Of a DNA stretch of 64,000 nt, positions 50,150-64,000 are shown one piece after another (position 1 is the first letter of the stretch; the number at the start of each line of letters is the position of its first letter). Source of the DNA: Macrobrachium rosenbergii (lineage: Eukaryota > Arthropoda > Malacostraca > Decapoda > Palaemonidae). The stretch covers positions 39,273,599 to 39,337,598 of the forward strand of contig NC_089744.1 in the NCBI RefSeq assembly GCF_040412425.1, in the 5' to 3' direction. Both the position numbers and the translations under genes were made by a program. The notes beneath the pieces are model-generated. The model made no database searches and was not told the origin of the DNA. It worked only from the letters and a program-made list of their open reading frames with translations.

Positions 50150-51124
50150 AAGCATTCAAAGCTTAGTAATAGTGTTTTACGAGGAAAGGCATTACATTTT
50201 TATCAGCATGTGGTTGAAAATGAAAACATAAAAGATCCAGAGCCTTTTGTTGCAAGTCAGGGATGGTTAGATAAATTTATTCGTAGACAGAATTTGCATA
50301 ATATCGTTTTGTGCGGTGAAAGTGGAAGTGCTGACCATGACACTGTTGCCAAATTTCCAAAAGAACTTAAAGCTATCGTGCGTGAAATGGGATATAGCCC
50401 ATAGCAAGTTTTTAATGCCAACGAGACAGGACTATTCTGGAAAAGAATGACTAATAGAACATATATAAGCAAAGAAGAAAAAAGTTCCCCTGCTTTCAAG
50501 CCCTTTAAAGATAGGATAACATTGATGTTACGTGGCAACGCGGCAGGCGATTTCAAGTTAAAGCCTGCAGCTGTTTATCATGCACAAAACCCTCATGCGT
50601 TAAAAGGCGTAAGTAAACAGATGATGCCTGCTCACTGGTATGCACATAAAAAAGGATGGATGACTGCGGAGACAGCTGTAGAGGAAAGTGGAAATGATGA
50701 TGATGGTGATGAAATGAAAACCAAAGATCTGAGTGTGATAAAACTATCTGAATTGTTCTCCGATACTGAAGCATTAATTCAGAAATTCAAAAATTTCGAT
50801 CCTAACTACGAGAGAAGTTTAAAGTTAAAACGACAGATACAAGAAGTGCTTGCTCCATACAAAGAATCTTATAATAATAAGAGATATGTAATGAAGCAAT
50901 TAACCAAGCTAAATTTCTTTAGACCATTGTCTACCACCCCAGAATCCACATCAGCACCGTCTAGGAGGAACAGTAACCTGAACCTGGACATTCGTCATCA
51001 TCATCAAGATCAACACTCGACATCACTCTTCTGTTCCTTGAGTCGGACCCAGATGATCCATCCCCTACCCCCAGATGTAAACAATGTTCTTATTCATCAG
51101 TCGACATTATTTTTGGTAAATTAA
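50150..51124 (+). pseudogene. Tigger (pogo-group) transposase, deleted and mutated
   Basis: The first part (to 50404) carries FVASQGWLDKFIRRQNLHNI, the end of the CENP-B-type DNA-binding domain, then a TAG stop after MGYSP. The next frame continues QVFNANETGLFWKRMTNRTY and SKEEKSSPAFKPFKDRITLM, the start of the DDE_1 domain. NANETG has Asn where Tigger enzymes have the first catalytic Asp (NADETG). After YHAQNPHALKG the frame moves quickly to a C-terminal acidic/Lys-rich tail (YERSLKLKRQIQEVLAPYKE), so most of the catalytic domain is deleted. Inactive. A poly(A)-like AATAAA lies near 51329. Confidence 0.85.
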
Positions 51125-51508
51125 ATATGTTTCATTCCTTGAACTGCTCATTTGTTGCTTATGTAAAGAAAAAAGAAAAGAAGAGAAAACATTTTTATGC
51201 ATTCATTGTTCAAAGAAAAAATATTTCAGCATCACTGCCGTTCTTTTGTTTATGTAAGAGGCTAGCCTAGCCATCATTCTATGCACCTTTTTGCCAGAAA
51301 TCATGCATTTTCATGTTACTTTTGTATAATAAAAGCATTCTGTAATACTTGTTTCCGTTTTAACCATGAAAAATATTATTCATTATGATATATTCATGAC
51401 CTGGGAACCTAACCCAATTTTTCCCATTGATTTATATATTCTCTTTATGCAATTTCAATATATGCGAGGTTTTTTGTCCCCTAACCCTTGCATAAAAAGA
51501 GGGAGACC

Positions 51509-51711
<203 letters not shown>

Positions 51712-51714
51712 CAC

Positions 51715-52860
51715 ATTAGATTAACCTCTTTTCCTCCATGTCTTCATCTATCCCATCTCCTAGTTAAATAAGTTAAAAAAAAAAAGTATGAGAGAAAGAT
51801 AAAAGTACAGTATTGTTGGAAATGTTATACTCGTTGCATAAACGCATATAGCCTAAACAACTGAATGAGAAACAGCTGTTTTGTGATGAATAACCAAATT
51901 GGATAACAGCAGCTGTTTTGCTTGCATTTCAACCACTGTACAATAGCAAAACATTACCATAGTTATGTTACAAATGATGTTATTAGAATAAGACTGATAT
52001 ATTTTTAAATTATACCCTTATCTGCTTTGGAGAAAAGACCAGCAAGAAAATATACTGCTAAATTTAAGCTGATAGTTGTAGCTGAAGCTGAATAAACAAT
52101 ATTCAAGCTGCTAATGACTATAAATTGTGCACCGGCAACATGGATGAAGCTCCTGTAAACTTCGACATGCTCGCCCACAAATAAAATTTGAGAAAAAATT
52201 ATTTTAATCAAAACTATTGGGCACAAAAGAACACGTTTTACTGTTGTTTTCACGCCGTTATAAGATAAATATGTAAAGCTCACATTATGATGAAATAAAG
52301 TGAAAATAGCAAACAGAATATGCCTATTTTTTTACACAAAAAACATGCCCCTACGCCATTTATTAACGAAAAAAATAACTAAATTTAGTTCACAACAAGA
52401 CATATTTAAGTCACATTTAAACTTAAAAACACCTCGTATAACAAGTCATATTTCAACTTAAAAACACCTCATATTTAAAGTTAAAAACACCTTTCATATA
52501 ACAAGTCATATTTCAACTTAAAAACACCTCATATAACGAAAAATAATCTTGTCCCATATACATAGAGTATGTGGAGTTTCATTTACACTAACTAGAAGCA
52601 AGAAAATCACCTGAACTGAGTTAAATACAGCGAAATAAACTTGCCTCATAATCGCTCTCAACTGATTTCCAAATCAAAACACTGATCAATATGTTTGTAT
52701 TTTGTGATACTACAATAGTAATACAAGAGTATATGCAATATTATTGGATACAGTGAAGTAAAGCATAACTTTTTAAAAGATCCATGAAAAAGATGCATAT
52801 TTGTTATGTTTGTATTTTATAATACGATACTAATATGTGAATATTACATATGCTAATTTT
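51715..52860. repeat. Copy of the interior of the 43070 Tigger-like element
   Basis: Collinear with 43400-44370: CTTTTCCTCCATSTCTT, AATATTCAAGCTGCTAATGA, AAGATCCATGAAAAAGATGC. Includes a local triplication of CATATTTCAACTTAAAAACA at 52445-52545. Neither TIR is visible. Confidence 0.75.
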
Positions 52861-53973
52861 ATACCTCGATAAATGAAATCACTCAAAATAATGACATATA
52901 TATCTATATGTGTGACATTATTTTGAGTTATTGTTTCATTTATCCTGACTTTTTGTGCCCTTTAAATGATTCTTGGCTATTTCATGTTTACTATGTATGA
53001 AAAAATAAGTACATTTTCAGTTTATATGAAAAAAAGGTAATTTTTTTTATCTGATCATTATAAAACTATCAGGGTGCATATTTCTTCCATAAAGAAGTAT
53101 TTCCACTGGAGAAAACAGCTTTCTACCTGTCGCAGTTTTGAAGTTTTCACAAAACAAGCAATAATTTTCCTCTTGTACCTTTTCTCAAAACTTATAATAA
53201 AAAAAGTACAATTCTATATCTCATAGATGACTGTGCAACATTCAATGAAAATCTCAGTGTTAGTAGCAAAACGACTCAAGTTAAATTTTTTAGGAAAATT
53301 ATTTAGGCTGCAACTTTTTATACATAAATTATTAAAAATGGTACCAGATTTTTTAAATAGAAAGAGCATAAATCTACAGGTTGAATTTTTTGGTTACCTA
53401 ACGAGAGAATTTTAAGCATTGGTTGAAAATTTGAAGCACATCCCTTTACCAATAATGGGGCCCCCTGAAAGTATACAGAAACCTCATTCCTTACAATAAT
53501 GAATGTCCTTATGGTGTTTTGGTATTTTGTAAATGGGAATCAATAGTTTTATCCCCTATCTGAGAGAAGACTGTCATTATATTGCTATTTTTTTTCATGT
53601 CTCATGTAAACTGATTTGCATGAAATTATTATATAGGTAATATTATTTTTTCACAGTAAATTTGTACACACTGAATCTATACAGAGTTCTTTTAATTTGG
53701 AGGCTAGCTTTGGTGGCTGTCTGAATAATTTATAAGAATTTCACTCCTAAACTCTTTTTCCATGTTTCCAAAGAACTCCTCCAGTCATGTTTTATCAGAA
53801 GCTTCTGAAAGACTACTTATAGGGTAAAAACAATGTGGATCCAAAGTATGCATACTTTTCTCCTTCAATGCTAAATGCAGTTTGATTTTTGGGACTTTGG
53901 CTATAAGGCTGGTCATGATTGAATGCAACCCAATCATATACCAGGGTCAGCTGTACTGAATAATAATACTCAC
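52861..53973. other. Intron sequence, short inverted repeat only
   Basis: An imperfect inverted repeat lies at about 52872-52942 (CTCAAAATAATG against CATTATTTTGAG). The rest is AT-rich intron downstream of exon A without recognised features. Confidence 0.5.
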
Positions 53974-54139
53974 CTGCTGAACATAACTGAAGAGAAGACT
54001 GAAGTACTGGTATGATGTCTTCACTGCAGCAGGAACATCTGAGGCTAGAAGAGAGAGCACATGCTTCACAAGTTGTTCAACACTTGCCACACTACCAGAG
54101 TGCTCAAACTCACACTTGAAAATGTTTCCAAGTAAAATG
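53974..54139 (-). CDS. Host gene exon A (166 nt; giant USP-like protein, tentative)
   Basis: The minus-strand acceptor is ttctctgtttgcag before C ATT TTA CTT at 54139. The donor is GTTCAGCAG followed by GTGAGT (53973-53968). The exon is 166 nt: one base finishing a split codon, then 55 codons, ending in phase 0 to match exon B. The peptide includes FEHSGSVASVEQLVKHVLSL and ASDVPAAVKTSYQYFSLLFS, amphipathic and helical. The pattern of a short loop, then VPAAVK, then QYFSLL fits helical repeats of giant USPs by recall, not alignment. It is the most 5' exon in the window; the preceding exon would lie beyond position 64000 or be unrecognised. Confidence 0.7.
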
Positions 54140-54292
54140 CTGCAAACAGAGAAAATAAATAACTTCTTAATTAAAACAATACATGCCACAGAGGAAACTA
54201 CAGACATTAAGTAGGACTACACCAAAATGTCATGAAGATCCTTAACTTTTAGGATGCCTACTATTGTCCTGATCGTATATGTCAAAACAGCA

Positions 54293-54656
54293 TACAGTGG
54301 CCACTCCCCCATTTTTACGCATTTCACATTTCCACATTTCATTTTGTTCCAGATTTTTATGGAACACATCATTCACGTGTCCGTGGGGGAAATGTCACTA
54401 ATTTGGGGATTTTTCTTTCAGCTGTATCTCTAAAATTATCACTAATTCGTTTTTTTTCATAGAACAACATTAATTACTGTATTTTTTCATTAAAACATAT
54501 GTATACTGAGAGAGAGAGAGAGAGAGAGCGAGAGAGTGGGCACAAGAATTTCTTTATAAATTTATGGGAGATGATGAGGACTAACCACATTTGTATGATA
54601 AATGATTTACTTAATAATAAGTACTGTACTAATTTTCAAATATTAACAAGATTAAA

Positions 54657-54690
<34 letters not shown>

Positions 54691-55935
54691 TATTGTAACT
54701 AAAAAATTCATGCATTTCTATAGTGAATTATGTGAAATTTAAACAAACAAATATATTTTCCCAATCTTTTCCAAAGCTCTGACTTGAGGGGGGAGGTTGG
54801 ACCTGTCATATATGTCAAATATCTGGCTGTGACCCTTGTGGTCAGATATTTGACATATATGACAGGTCCAAACCCCAACCTTGAAAGCTTTGGAAAAGAT
54901 TGGGAGTATGTATTTGTTTGTTTAAAATTTCACATAATTTAGTATAGAAATGCATACTGCTAATTTTTTTTAATTACAATACATTATTATTATTATTATT
55001 ATGTTGCCTGTTTGGTGATTAAATAAAATAGCTTCGAATGATACTGAAAAACCAATCTCTCTCTCTCTCATATTTATTTTTAAGGGTAAAATGTTTAATA
55101 ATATCATTTCAAAGAGTAATAACAACTTACTGTAGTATGTCTTTTTTTTTTATAAATGTATTTGTACATAATCACGAAAATACTAACATGACGTAATTAA
55201 CAAACCTAGCATTCTGTTTGGAGGTATGTACATGTCCCGTCGATCAAACTAACCATGTATTTTCAATATGCTCTATATAGCAGTGCTATCCTAAAATACA
55301 CACCTGTACAGTATATACTCGTATAATTTCAAAATCATCTTACAACACAGGAAAATATACATAAAATATACGCCCAGTGCATTACATACAATATGAGCAG
55401 AATGATGCACAAAGTTACGTAGGCCAAAGAAAACGTGCGTGTCTGAGTGATAGGAGATACGTAAAAGTAACAGTTGTAGGCTTGAACTTAATTTTGCAAC
55501 ATGACTTTGAAATGACATTAGGGTGGTCTGGGATGATAATCTGCGATATAATTTGTTTGAATTGTCAAGCTTGGCAACGAACTGTTAAAATAGGCAGTTA
55601 TGTTTTAGGGGTGCATATAGCCTACTTAAGAGTAACAGTAGTAGGAGAGTGCTGCAATGTAAGGTTACTTTGGGTGTTTTGGGATGATGATTTGGTGTGT
55701 ATTTTTGTTTGAAATGATATTGAATTGTTTTAAGTATGATAATTTACAGATATTTTTGTTTGAACTGTCAAATTAAGTAGTGAAATATTAAAATAATCAG
55801 TTATAAGCATTTTAATTAAAGGGTACAAGTTATTTGGCAGTTATAATCCAGTTATAAGTATTTTTAGAGGGGATTTTTGCATTTCCGCAGTAGGTTCTGG
55901 AACTTATTCCCGCGTAAAAATGGGAGAGCACTGTA
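54293..55935. mobile_element. TIR element with central palindrome, ~1.64 kb
   Basis: The left end is TACAGTGGCCACTCCCCCAT plus TTTTACGC. The right end is GCGTAAAAATGGGAGAGCAC then TGTA, with outer TA (mariner/Tigger-type). The interior is non-coding, with a (GA)n run at 54509-54537, (ATA)n near 54660 and (TTA)n near 54985. A long inverted repeat is centred at about 54834. It begins about 150 bp upstream of exon A. Confidence 0.8.
54723..54965. repeat. Long inverted repeat inside the TIR element
   Basis: The perfect inner arms of 27 bp are 54799-54825 and 54843-54869 (GGACCTGTCATATATGTCAA at the start). Imperfect outer arms extend it with CCCAATCTTTTCCAAAGCT and AAACAAACAAATA on both sides. 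The spacer is 17 bp. Confidence 0.85.
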
Positions 55936-56354
55936 CAATCAAATATGTATTATGGAGGGGGATCAGTTCCTGTTCAATAAAGATGGGATCAGCAGTGGTG
56001 TTACATCATAAAAGTGGAGGGTTATAATGCAATCGATGAAATCCCACTATGTTCAATAGCTTAAAAAGGTGTTTCAAGATTGTTAAAACTGTAACCAGTG
56101 AGACCTTGTATAGTCAAGTTCACTTATAGGTGCTGACTGCAATATTAAGAAGTACAACCACTTTAGCAGAAAGTATAACCACTTTAGCAGAAAATACAAC
56201 CACTTTAGCAGAAAATGTAAAAAATAAAATAGAAATTAAATCAAACTTTCTTTCAACTCCTAAAGTCAATGAAAGGAAAAATGCTAAAACCCACATAATT
56301 GCCAAGCTTGTATATAAACCAAACAGCACTGGTGGTTTGGCTGTCAATTACACA

Positions 56355-56620
56355 TACAGGCAGTCCCCGGTTATCAGCGGGGTTCCATTCCCGATGGTGT
56401 GACGACAACCAAAAATCGCCGCTAACCGAAAATCAGCAATAATAGCACTGATACCTGGTTAGCGGCGCCAATAACCGGTGATCAGTGCCGCCGATAAGAG
56501 GTGATCAGCGCCGATAATCGGTTATCAGTGATGAAAATCTGGTTATCGTCGTCGCTAGACAAGCGCCGTAAAACCGGATAGCTGGTAACTGAGGCTGCCG
56601 ATAACCGGGGACTGCCTGTA
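56355..56620. mobile_element. MITE TACAGGCAGTCCCCGGTTAT, 266 bp
   Basis: Near-perfect TIRs, TACAGGCAGTCCCCGGTTAT at the left and ATAACCGGGGACTGCCTGTA at the right. The interior is made of many short variants of GGTTATCAGCG and its complement. It shares its outer 16 bases with the 7431 and 42493 MITEs but not their interior. Confidence 0.9.
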
Positions 56621-56872
56621 CCAAATTCTTCTAAGGGCCTGAAAATGTGGCCACAAAATTAACAATCCATAATTTTGACGATTCCCTTATCCTCTAGTTT
56701 ATGTCTGGAAACATTACAGTAGTTTGTTCTACAGCAACAGGTTGCTGTGTAAATCAGTCAAACACAGGTAGGACAAATGTCAGATACTAAAATATAATTC
56801 TTACAATGGACAAGTATATATATTTCACTACTAGTGCTACTTGCCCTCTCTTTTTACCTCTTGTTATTATTT

Positions 56873-57010
56873 AAAAAGTTTAACCAGACCACTGAGCTGA
56901 CTATCAGCTCTCATAGGGCTGGCCTGAAGGATTTGGATGAAATGACAGGTCTAGGCTAGAAGCCTAGCACTGGGACCAAAAAGGTCACTCGTTAGTGATG
57001 AATGAATAAA
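56873..57010. repeat. SINE tail fragment
   Basis: TTTAACCAGACCACTGAGCT and GGGCTGGCC match the tail at 11321-11385. The following part (CCTAGCACTGGGACC, GGTCACTCGTTAGTGATGAA) differs, so it is a relative or a chimera. Confidence 0.6.
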
Positions 57011-57200
57011 AATGAAAATTAAATTAAAAGCTGCACAATGGCATACACTTTCATACTGGAACATTCTCACACAATAAATACATTTATACTTATGTTTCCA
57101 AATGTACTCGCTAAAAAGGTATATTAAAATTCAAAATAAATTAAGTAAAATCTTAAAATTTACTTGTTTGAAAATTCATTAGACTGATTGACTGATTTTT

Positions 57201-60030
57201 TTATATTTTATCAATTAACTCACAGCTTCTCATGAACATTAAAACAGGTATTACTGAAAATGTTGAAGATTCCAACAAAATTTCTTTTATTAATCTATTT
57301 CCAAAATTTGATAATAGCTGCAGGTTATATTTTGGACATTCACCCAGTACATGCTTAACTATTATCAACACTTTGCAATCTGGGCATTTGAGCGGAAGGC
57401 CACATGGACTGTTCATTAAGTGTCCATGTGTCAAATGAGTATGGCCTATTCAGACACGTAATTACCTATCCGTCTCTCTCTCCCTGATATGACGAACTCC
57501 GTTTTCCAACACTGGATTTTATCTGTTTTAATTTATTATTTTCAGGTTCTTCATTCCATATATTTTACCATTTGCTTACAATGATTGTTTTTATATATAT
57601 CTTATACAGTCACTAATGGGGATATCTACATTTTCTCTTGTCATGTGGACTGCTTCTTTAGCTGCTTTATCAGTCTCTTCATTTCCCTTAATCCCCACAT
57701 GGGCAAGGATCCAACATATTTCAATATTTTTTCCCTTACAAAATTTATGAAAACTTAATATGTACAATATTTTTTTTATTATAGCTTTGAATGGCTTCTA
57801 CAGTGCTTCTGAGTTGCTATAAATCACAAAATTATCACATGAGGCTTCTCTAATTATTTTTATGGCTGATGCTATTGCACATAACTCACTGTAAATACTG
57901 AGGCATTACCTAGTAGAGAGAACTTATATGTTTTGTCTAGGGATACTGCAGCACATCCCACTCCGTAATTTGCATAAACAACTTGTTGAAGAAATTGGTC
58001 TGTACAGTGAACCCCCTGTATTCGCGGGGGATGCGTACCACACCCCACCGTGAATAGCTAAAATCCGCAAATACTTAAAACCCCTCTAAAAACACTTACA
58101 ACTGCCCATTTTGATAGCTTAAACCAAGAAAACCCTGTAAAAATGCTTATACCTGAGTATTTTAATAGGTTTATCACAAAAAAAGCATTTATTCATGAAA
58201 ATTATATGAAAATACAGTAATTAGTGAATATCTCTCGGTGAAAAATATTTTATGCGAATGAGCGAATTTTTCCGCATTTAAAATGGCTAGATATGTTCCA
58301 CAGAGTTTTGCGAGTGCGTGAGTCATGAACCATGAGAACGCGAATACGGGGGGTTTACTGTAATTGTTTACATTACTTGGATCTTTTCCAGGTCTGGGGA
58401 TAGGAATAATTATAGCTTTACACCATTCATCAGGAAATAAATTTCGAAGCCATAAGTGGTTATAAAACTCTAATAAGTATGTCTTTACCAAAGGCGCTAA
58501 ATGACAGATCATTTCAAAACAAATATTGTCACCTCCAGGGGCAGATTTATTGCTGTTCAACAGAGCAAATTCCAACTCTTCCACATTAAAATTTCTATTA
58601 TATATGTTCCATTGTTGCAGAATTTATTGTTATTAATTCTATAATATTTTTCTTTGTGCGGAAATGCTCATCTAAATTATTATCACTACTTACTTTTGCT
58701 AAATTTTCTCCTGTTACATTACTTATTTCTTTAGGATCAAGTATTCTTTTCCCATCTTTTATTATGGCACGTCTGGGTGGTTTAACATAGGTATCATTTA
58801 TTTTCCTGATGGTTTATCATAGGTACCATTTATTTTCTTGAATTTTTCCCATATTTTTTTTATGGGAGTATTATTAGAGAGATCTGATACATATTTCCTC
58901 CATGAAAAGATTCTTCCTTGAATTACTTATCTTTTAAATTTTGCAGATATTTTGTTATACAGAGGTTTTAATGTATTAATTTCTAATAATAATATAGTAA
59001 TTTTTTTGTAAAGTTCCTTCTAATATCGGTAATGTAGTTCCTTCTAATATCGGTAAAGTTTTGTTTATTTTACTGAACTTTCTATTCAAATTACCTAATC
59101 GTCTTCCAATTTGGTGTTTTATTTTTATTAATTCTGTTATTTTTTCAGACCACCATGGGACTTTGTGTTTTGTTGGATGAGATTTGGATTTTGATATTGC
59201 TTTATCAGCAACATTTTTAATGAAGTCAACAAGATTTTTAATAATTTCATTATGGTCTTTTAAATATTCATATGGTGGGATATTCCTAGTGTGGAATTCA
59301 CATTGCTCCCAATCTGCTTTATATAGGTTACATTGAGGGACATGCTTGGTGGGATTATTTTTTAATAATTAATATTGGGAAATGGTCACTTGTATGCAAG
59401 TCGTCAACTGTATTCCAATCCAATCTGTCAACTATGTTTGTTGTACATAGAGTTAAGTCGACTGAGGAAAATGTGCCATGTGTTTTAGAAAAATATGTGA
59501 CAATTTCGTTATCTTTTATACAGCACATGTCATATGAATCTATGAATTCTTCTATTTTACTTCCTGCTCTATTTGAATCTATGCAATTACAGTTCCACAT
59601 CGGATTACGAGCATTAAAATCACCTACTGTTAATGTAGGTTCCTTGGCATTATTATTAATGTAGGTTCCTTGGCATTATTAAGTAAATCTTTAAGTTTGT
59701 CAAAGTCATAATTTTCATTAGGTTGGTTGTATAAATTATAAAGTACGTACATAATTGTCATCTTTTATTTGTATTTTAATACTCAATATTTGCAGATCAG
59801 TAAAGTTTACAGGTACTTTGTAATAACATACTTTGTTATGCACATATATAGCAGTACCTAAATTTCCATTTTCCTCTCTAGATGAGGATACTAAGTTATA
59901 TTTACCTATTGTTGATATTGTTTTGTTGACATGTAAACATAATATCATTGGTTTGTATTCTTTTAGTAATCGTATTTCTCCTAGGTGTAATCTGGTCTGT
60001 AGACCTTTTACGTTCCATTGTATAAGATAG
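57201..60030 (-). pseudogene. LINE ORF2: endonuclease, partial RT, RNase H
   Basis: Endonuclease: 59948-59736 holds ENGNLGTAIYVHNKVCYYKV. 59600-59355 holds GTFSSVDLTLCTTNIVDRL and HTSDHFPILII, the latter with the catalytic Asp-His pair. RT: 58584-58370 holds LLNSNKSAPGGDNICFEMIC and WCKAIIIPIPRPGKDPSNVN, the RT entry region; the palm with the YADD box is absent. RNase H: the minus strand near 57980-57640 encodes VGCAAVSLDKTYKFSLL and ICWILAHVGIKGNEETDKAA. Tail: HTHLTHGHLMNSPCGLP-like start, then CPDCKVLIIVKHVLGECPKY. Many stops. Nicks target DNA and primes reverse transcription in the family; this copy cannot. Confidence 0.8.
58003..58362. mobile_element. MITE of TACAGTGAACCCC family (copy 3)
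   Basis: It runs from TACAGTGAACCCCCTGTATT to ATACGGGGGGTTTACTGTA, with outer TA and the same interior phrases as copies 1 and 2. It lies in the LINE between the RT start and RNase H. Confidence 0.9.
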
Positions 60031-60184
60031 CTATTGAAAATATTTTATTATAGCGACTGAGTTTTACTAACTTTTTTTGTATTATCAACTTGGATTTTTT
60101 CTGATAATTTCCTCACGCCATTCATTTGTTTTTCTTTATTATATACTAAGTGTTCAATGCACATGCAACCTTTTTCATGGGTAT

Positions 60185-61327
60185 TCAAATCTGTGGTTTC
60201 TTTTTTTCTATATTCATAAAATTTCTTATATTTGTCAAACCATCTTTTGTTATGTTTTTATTATTGCACAATGCAATAAAACAATCATTACATCCACAAG
60301 TGTTGTCATGTATATTTCTTTCTTTATTTGTTCTTGTGCCAATTATTGGTGATGGAGTAAGCTTTTCTCCCTTGACATAATCATTGTTGTCTATGGTACG
60401 GTTGTCTTCCACTTCTTCGGTATTTTGGATATCTGTATCCATAGGTTTTACTATTATTTTAGGAGATAAAGGTATATTCTTAGCTTGTTTTTGTTTGTGT
60501 TGTTTCTTAATATCTTTTGTCTTTGATTTGACCGATGTTTCTCTAATAATCATTGGTTTCTTTGTTTTGGGTGGTGTTCTTTCCAAAGGCCTTTTTTTTC
60601 TTTAATTTCCAGTCTATCATGACCCTCCTCTGTTACTTCCATAGTAGCATCCTCCTGTTCCTATTTGCATAAATATTTCAAATGAATCTGATAAAATGTT
60701 ATCCATATCATTTGTACCTGTTTCTTTATTCTCTACCATTTTAGTTTTTTTCCCTTGAGAATTAATTTCTTCTTGCGATTTACTTTTCTGTGCTCTTCTA
60801 CTTCTATTTCTATGCATTTTTGTATGTTTCTTAGATGGGTCTGGAATTCCTCTCACTTTTAATTCCAACTTAGCCTCTTTTATAGACATCCCTGTTTGTT
60901 CTTGTGACATCTTCAATTCTGTATTGTATATAGAGTACATACATTCTTTGGACATTGCATGATGATCTTGTCCACAGTTTACACATTTTGGCTCCCTACA
61001 TTTCCATTGTGTGGCATGTTCATCAGATCCATAATAAGCACATATAGGTTCATTTCGAAAGTTTTTCTTCGTGTGTCCATATTTACTACAATTTTTACAT
61101 TGTAGTGGCTTTGGAACATAAGGTCTCAGTTCTCTATTTTGGCCCAAAATTTTTATTTTTTGAGGTAGATCTTGACCCTCAAATTTTATTTTTGCAATTC
61201 TTAATACTTTATTCTGTTTACTTGGTATTATATATACCTCATAATCTTGGACTTTGGTATATCTCATTTTAAGAGTCCAATAGCATATTCTTATCAATCG
61301 GTTCGTCATTATTTTCAGGAAGTACAA
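60185..61327 (-). pseudogene. LINE ORF1 (gag-like, CCHC zinc knuckles)
   Basis: The 61327-60617 frame (236 codons) has an N-terminal RNA-binding-like part and three knuckle positions. The first reads CKNCSKYGHTKKNF, with Phe where the last Cys should be. The second reads CAYYGSDEHATQWKC, with Tyr replacing a Cys. The third, CVNCGQDHHAMSKEC, is intact. A basic, Lys-rich tail follows (KKHTKMHRNRSRRAQKSKSQ). A second frame, 60586-60185, continues with more charged sequence. The product would bind element RNA. The true start may be upstream, because DNKxxL-type sequence continues above 61327 in another frame. Confidence 0.75.
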
Positions 61328-61370
61328 TAGTACCCTGAATATTGTTCATAATGTCATGCTTCTTCACTTT

Positions 61371-64000
<2,630 letters not shown>

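Larger units (their letters stand above)
55936..57200. other. Intron with a MITE and a SINE tail
   Basis: AT-rich DNA holding a MITE (56355-56620) and a SINE tail (about 56873-57010). At 56150-56215 a ~22-bp phrase (ACCACTTTAGCAGAAA) is repeated three times. Nothing coding was recognised. Confidence 0.5.
57201..61370 (-). mobile_element. I-group LINE (non-LTR retrotransposon), broken
   Basis: Minus-strand element with ORF1 (CCHC knuckles, 61327-60185), then ORF2 with APE-type endonuclease (60030-59355), the N-terminal part of RT (58584-58370), RNase H (about 58000-57600) and a His/Cys C-terminal region (57434-57201). RNase H after RT places it in the I group of LINEs (established). The RT core is missing and a MITE sits at that position. 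No poly(A) tail or target duplication was identified. Confidence 0.8.

Overview
The window is eukaryotic and looks like a decapod crustacean (shrimp, prawn or crab). The reasons are four separate DIRS-type tyrosine-recombinase retrotransposon copies making up roughly a third of the sequence, a tRNA-derived SINE of a kind I associate with decapods, many TA-flanked mariner/Tigger-type elements, and very long pure (CT)n, (GA)n and (TA)n tracts. Species cannot be read from the sequence. There are no bacterial-type genes, operons, CRISPR arrays or rRNA genes.

The only host gene I can support lies on the minus strand. Four short exons (53974-54139, 36883-37069, 16030-16250, 3341-3409) each have a good acceptor and donor. 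Their splice phases agree all along the chain (0/0, 1/1, 0/0). Together they encode about 214 residues of a helical protein. Its character resembles the alpha-helical region of giant ubiquitin-specific proteases (USP9X/USP24/USP34 type); that identity is inference. The introns between them are 16.9, 20.6 and 12.6 kb, and nearly everything else in the window is transposon-filled intron.

Layout: 1-3232, 5' part of a minus-strand DIRS element (gag, start of RT), ending about 108 bp from an exon. 5385-14001, a decayed minus-strand DIRS element of another family with both inverted terminal repeats and an internal complementary region; it holds a MITE and a SINE, and the SINE holds a TTAA-flanked element with ~380-bp tandem units. 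14002-17455, plain intron, a perfect 60-bp hairpin and an exon. 17456-23640, a nearly complete minus-strand DIRS element (gag, RT/RNase H, tyrosine recombinase, ITRs, ICR) with frameshifts. 28067-28953, a deleted Tc1/mariner-type element. 29021-36032, two TTAA-flanked elements built from ~380-bp tandem units, one nested in another repeat and one containing a TGT..ACA MITE. 36452-37069, a MITE and an exon. 38661-41570, a plus-strand DIRS-like RT/RNase H/recombinase remnant. 42493-52860, a dense mosaic of Tigger-like elements, (TA)n and (GA)n tracts, ~550-bp tandem units, a GC-rich Ty3/gypsy integrase with a candidate 3' LTR, and a Tigger transposase relic. 53974-54139, an exon. 54293-55935, a TIR element with a long central palindrome. 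57201-61370, a minus-strand I-group LINE whose RT core is lost at the site of a MITE. 61371-64000, unassigned sequence and a (CT)n tract.

All transposon genes seen are broken by frameshifts, stops, deletions or lost catalytic residues. The most interesting pattern is three TTAA-flanked, non-coding elements that share one architecture: tandem units of the same ~380-bp period between short terminal repeats.
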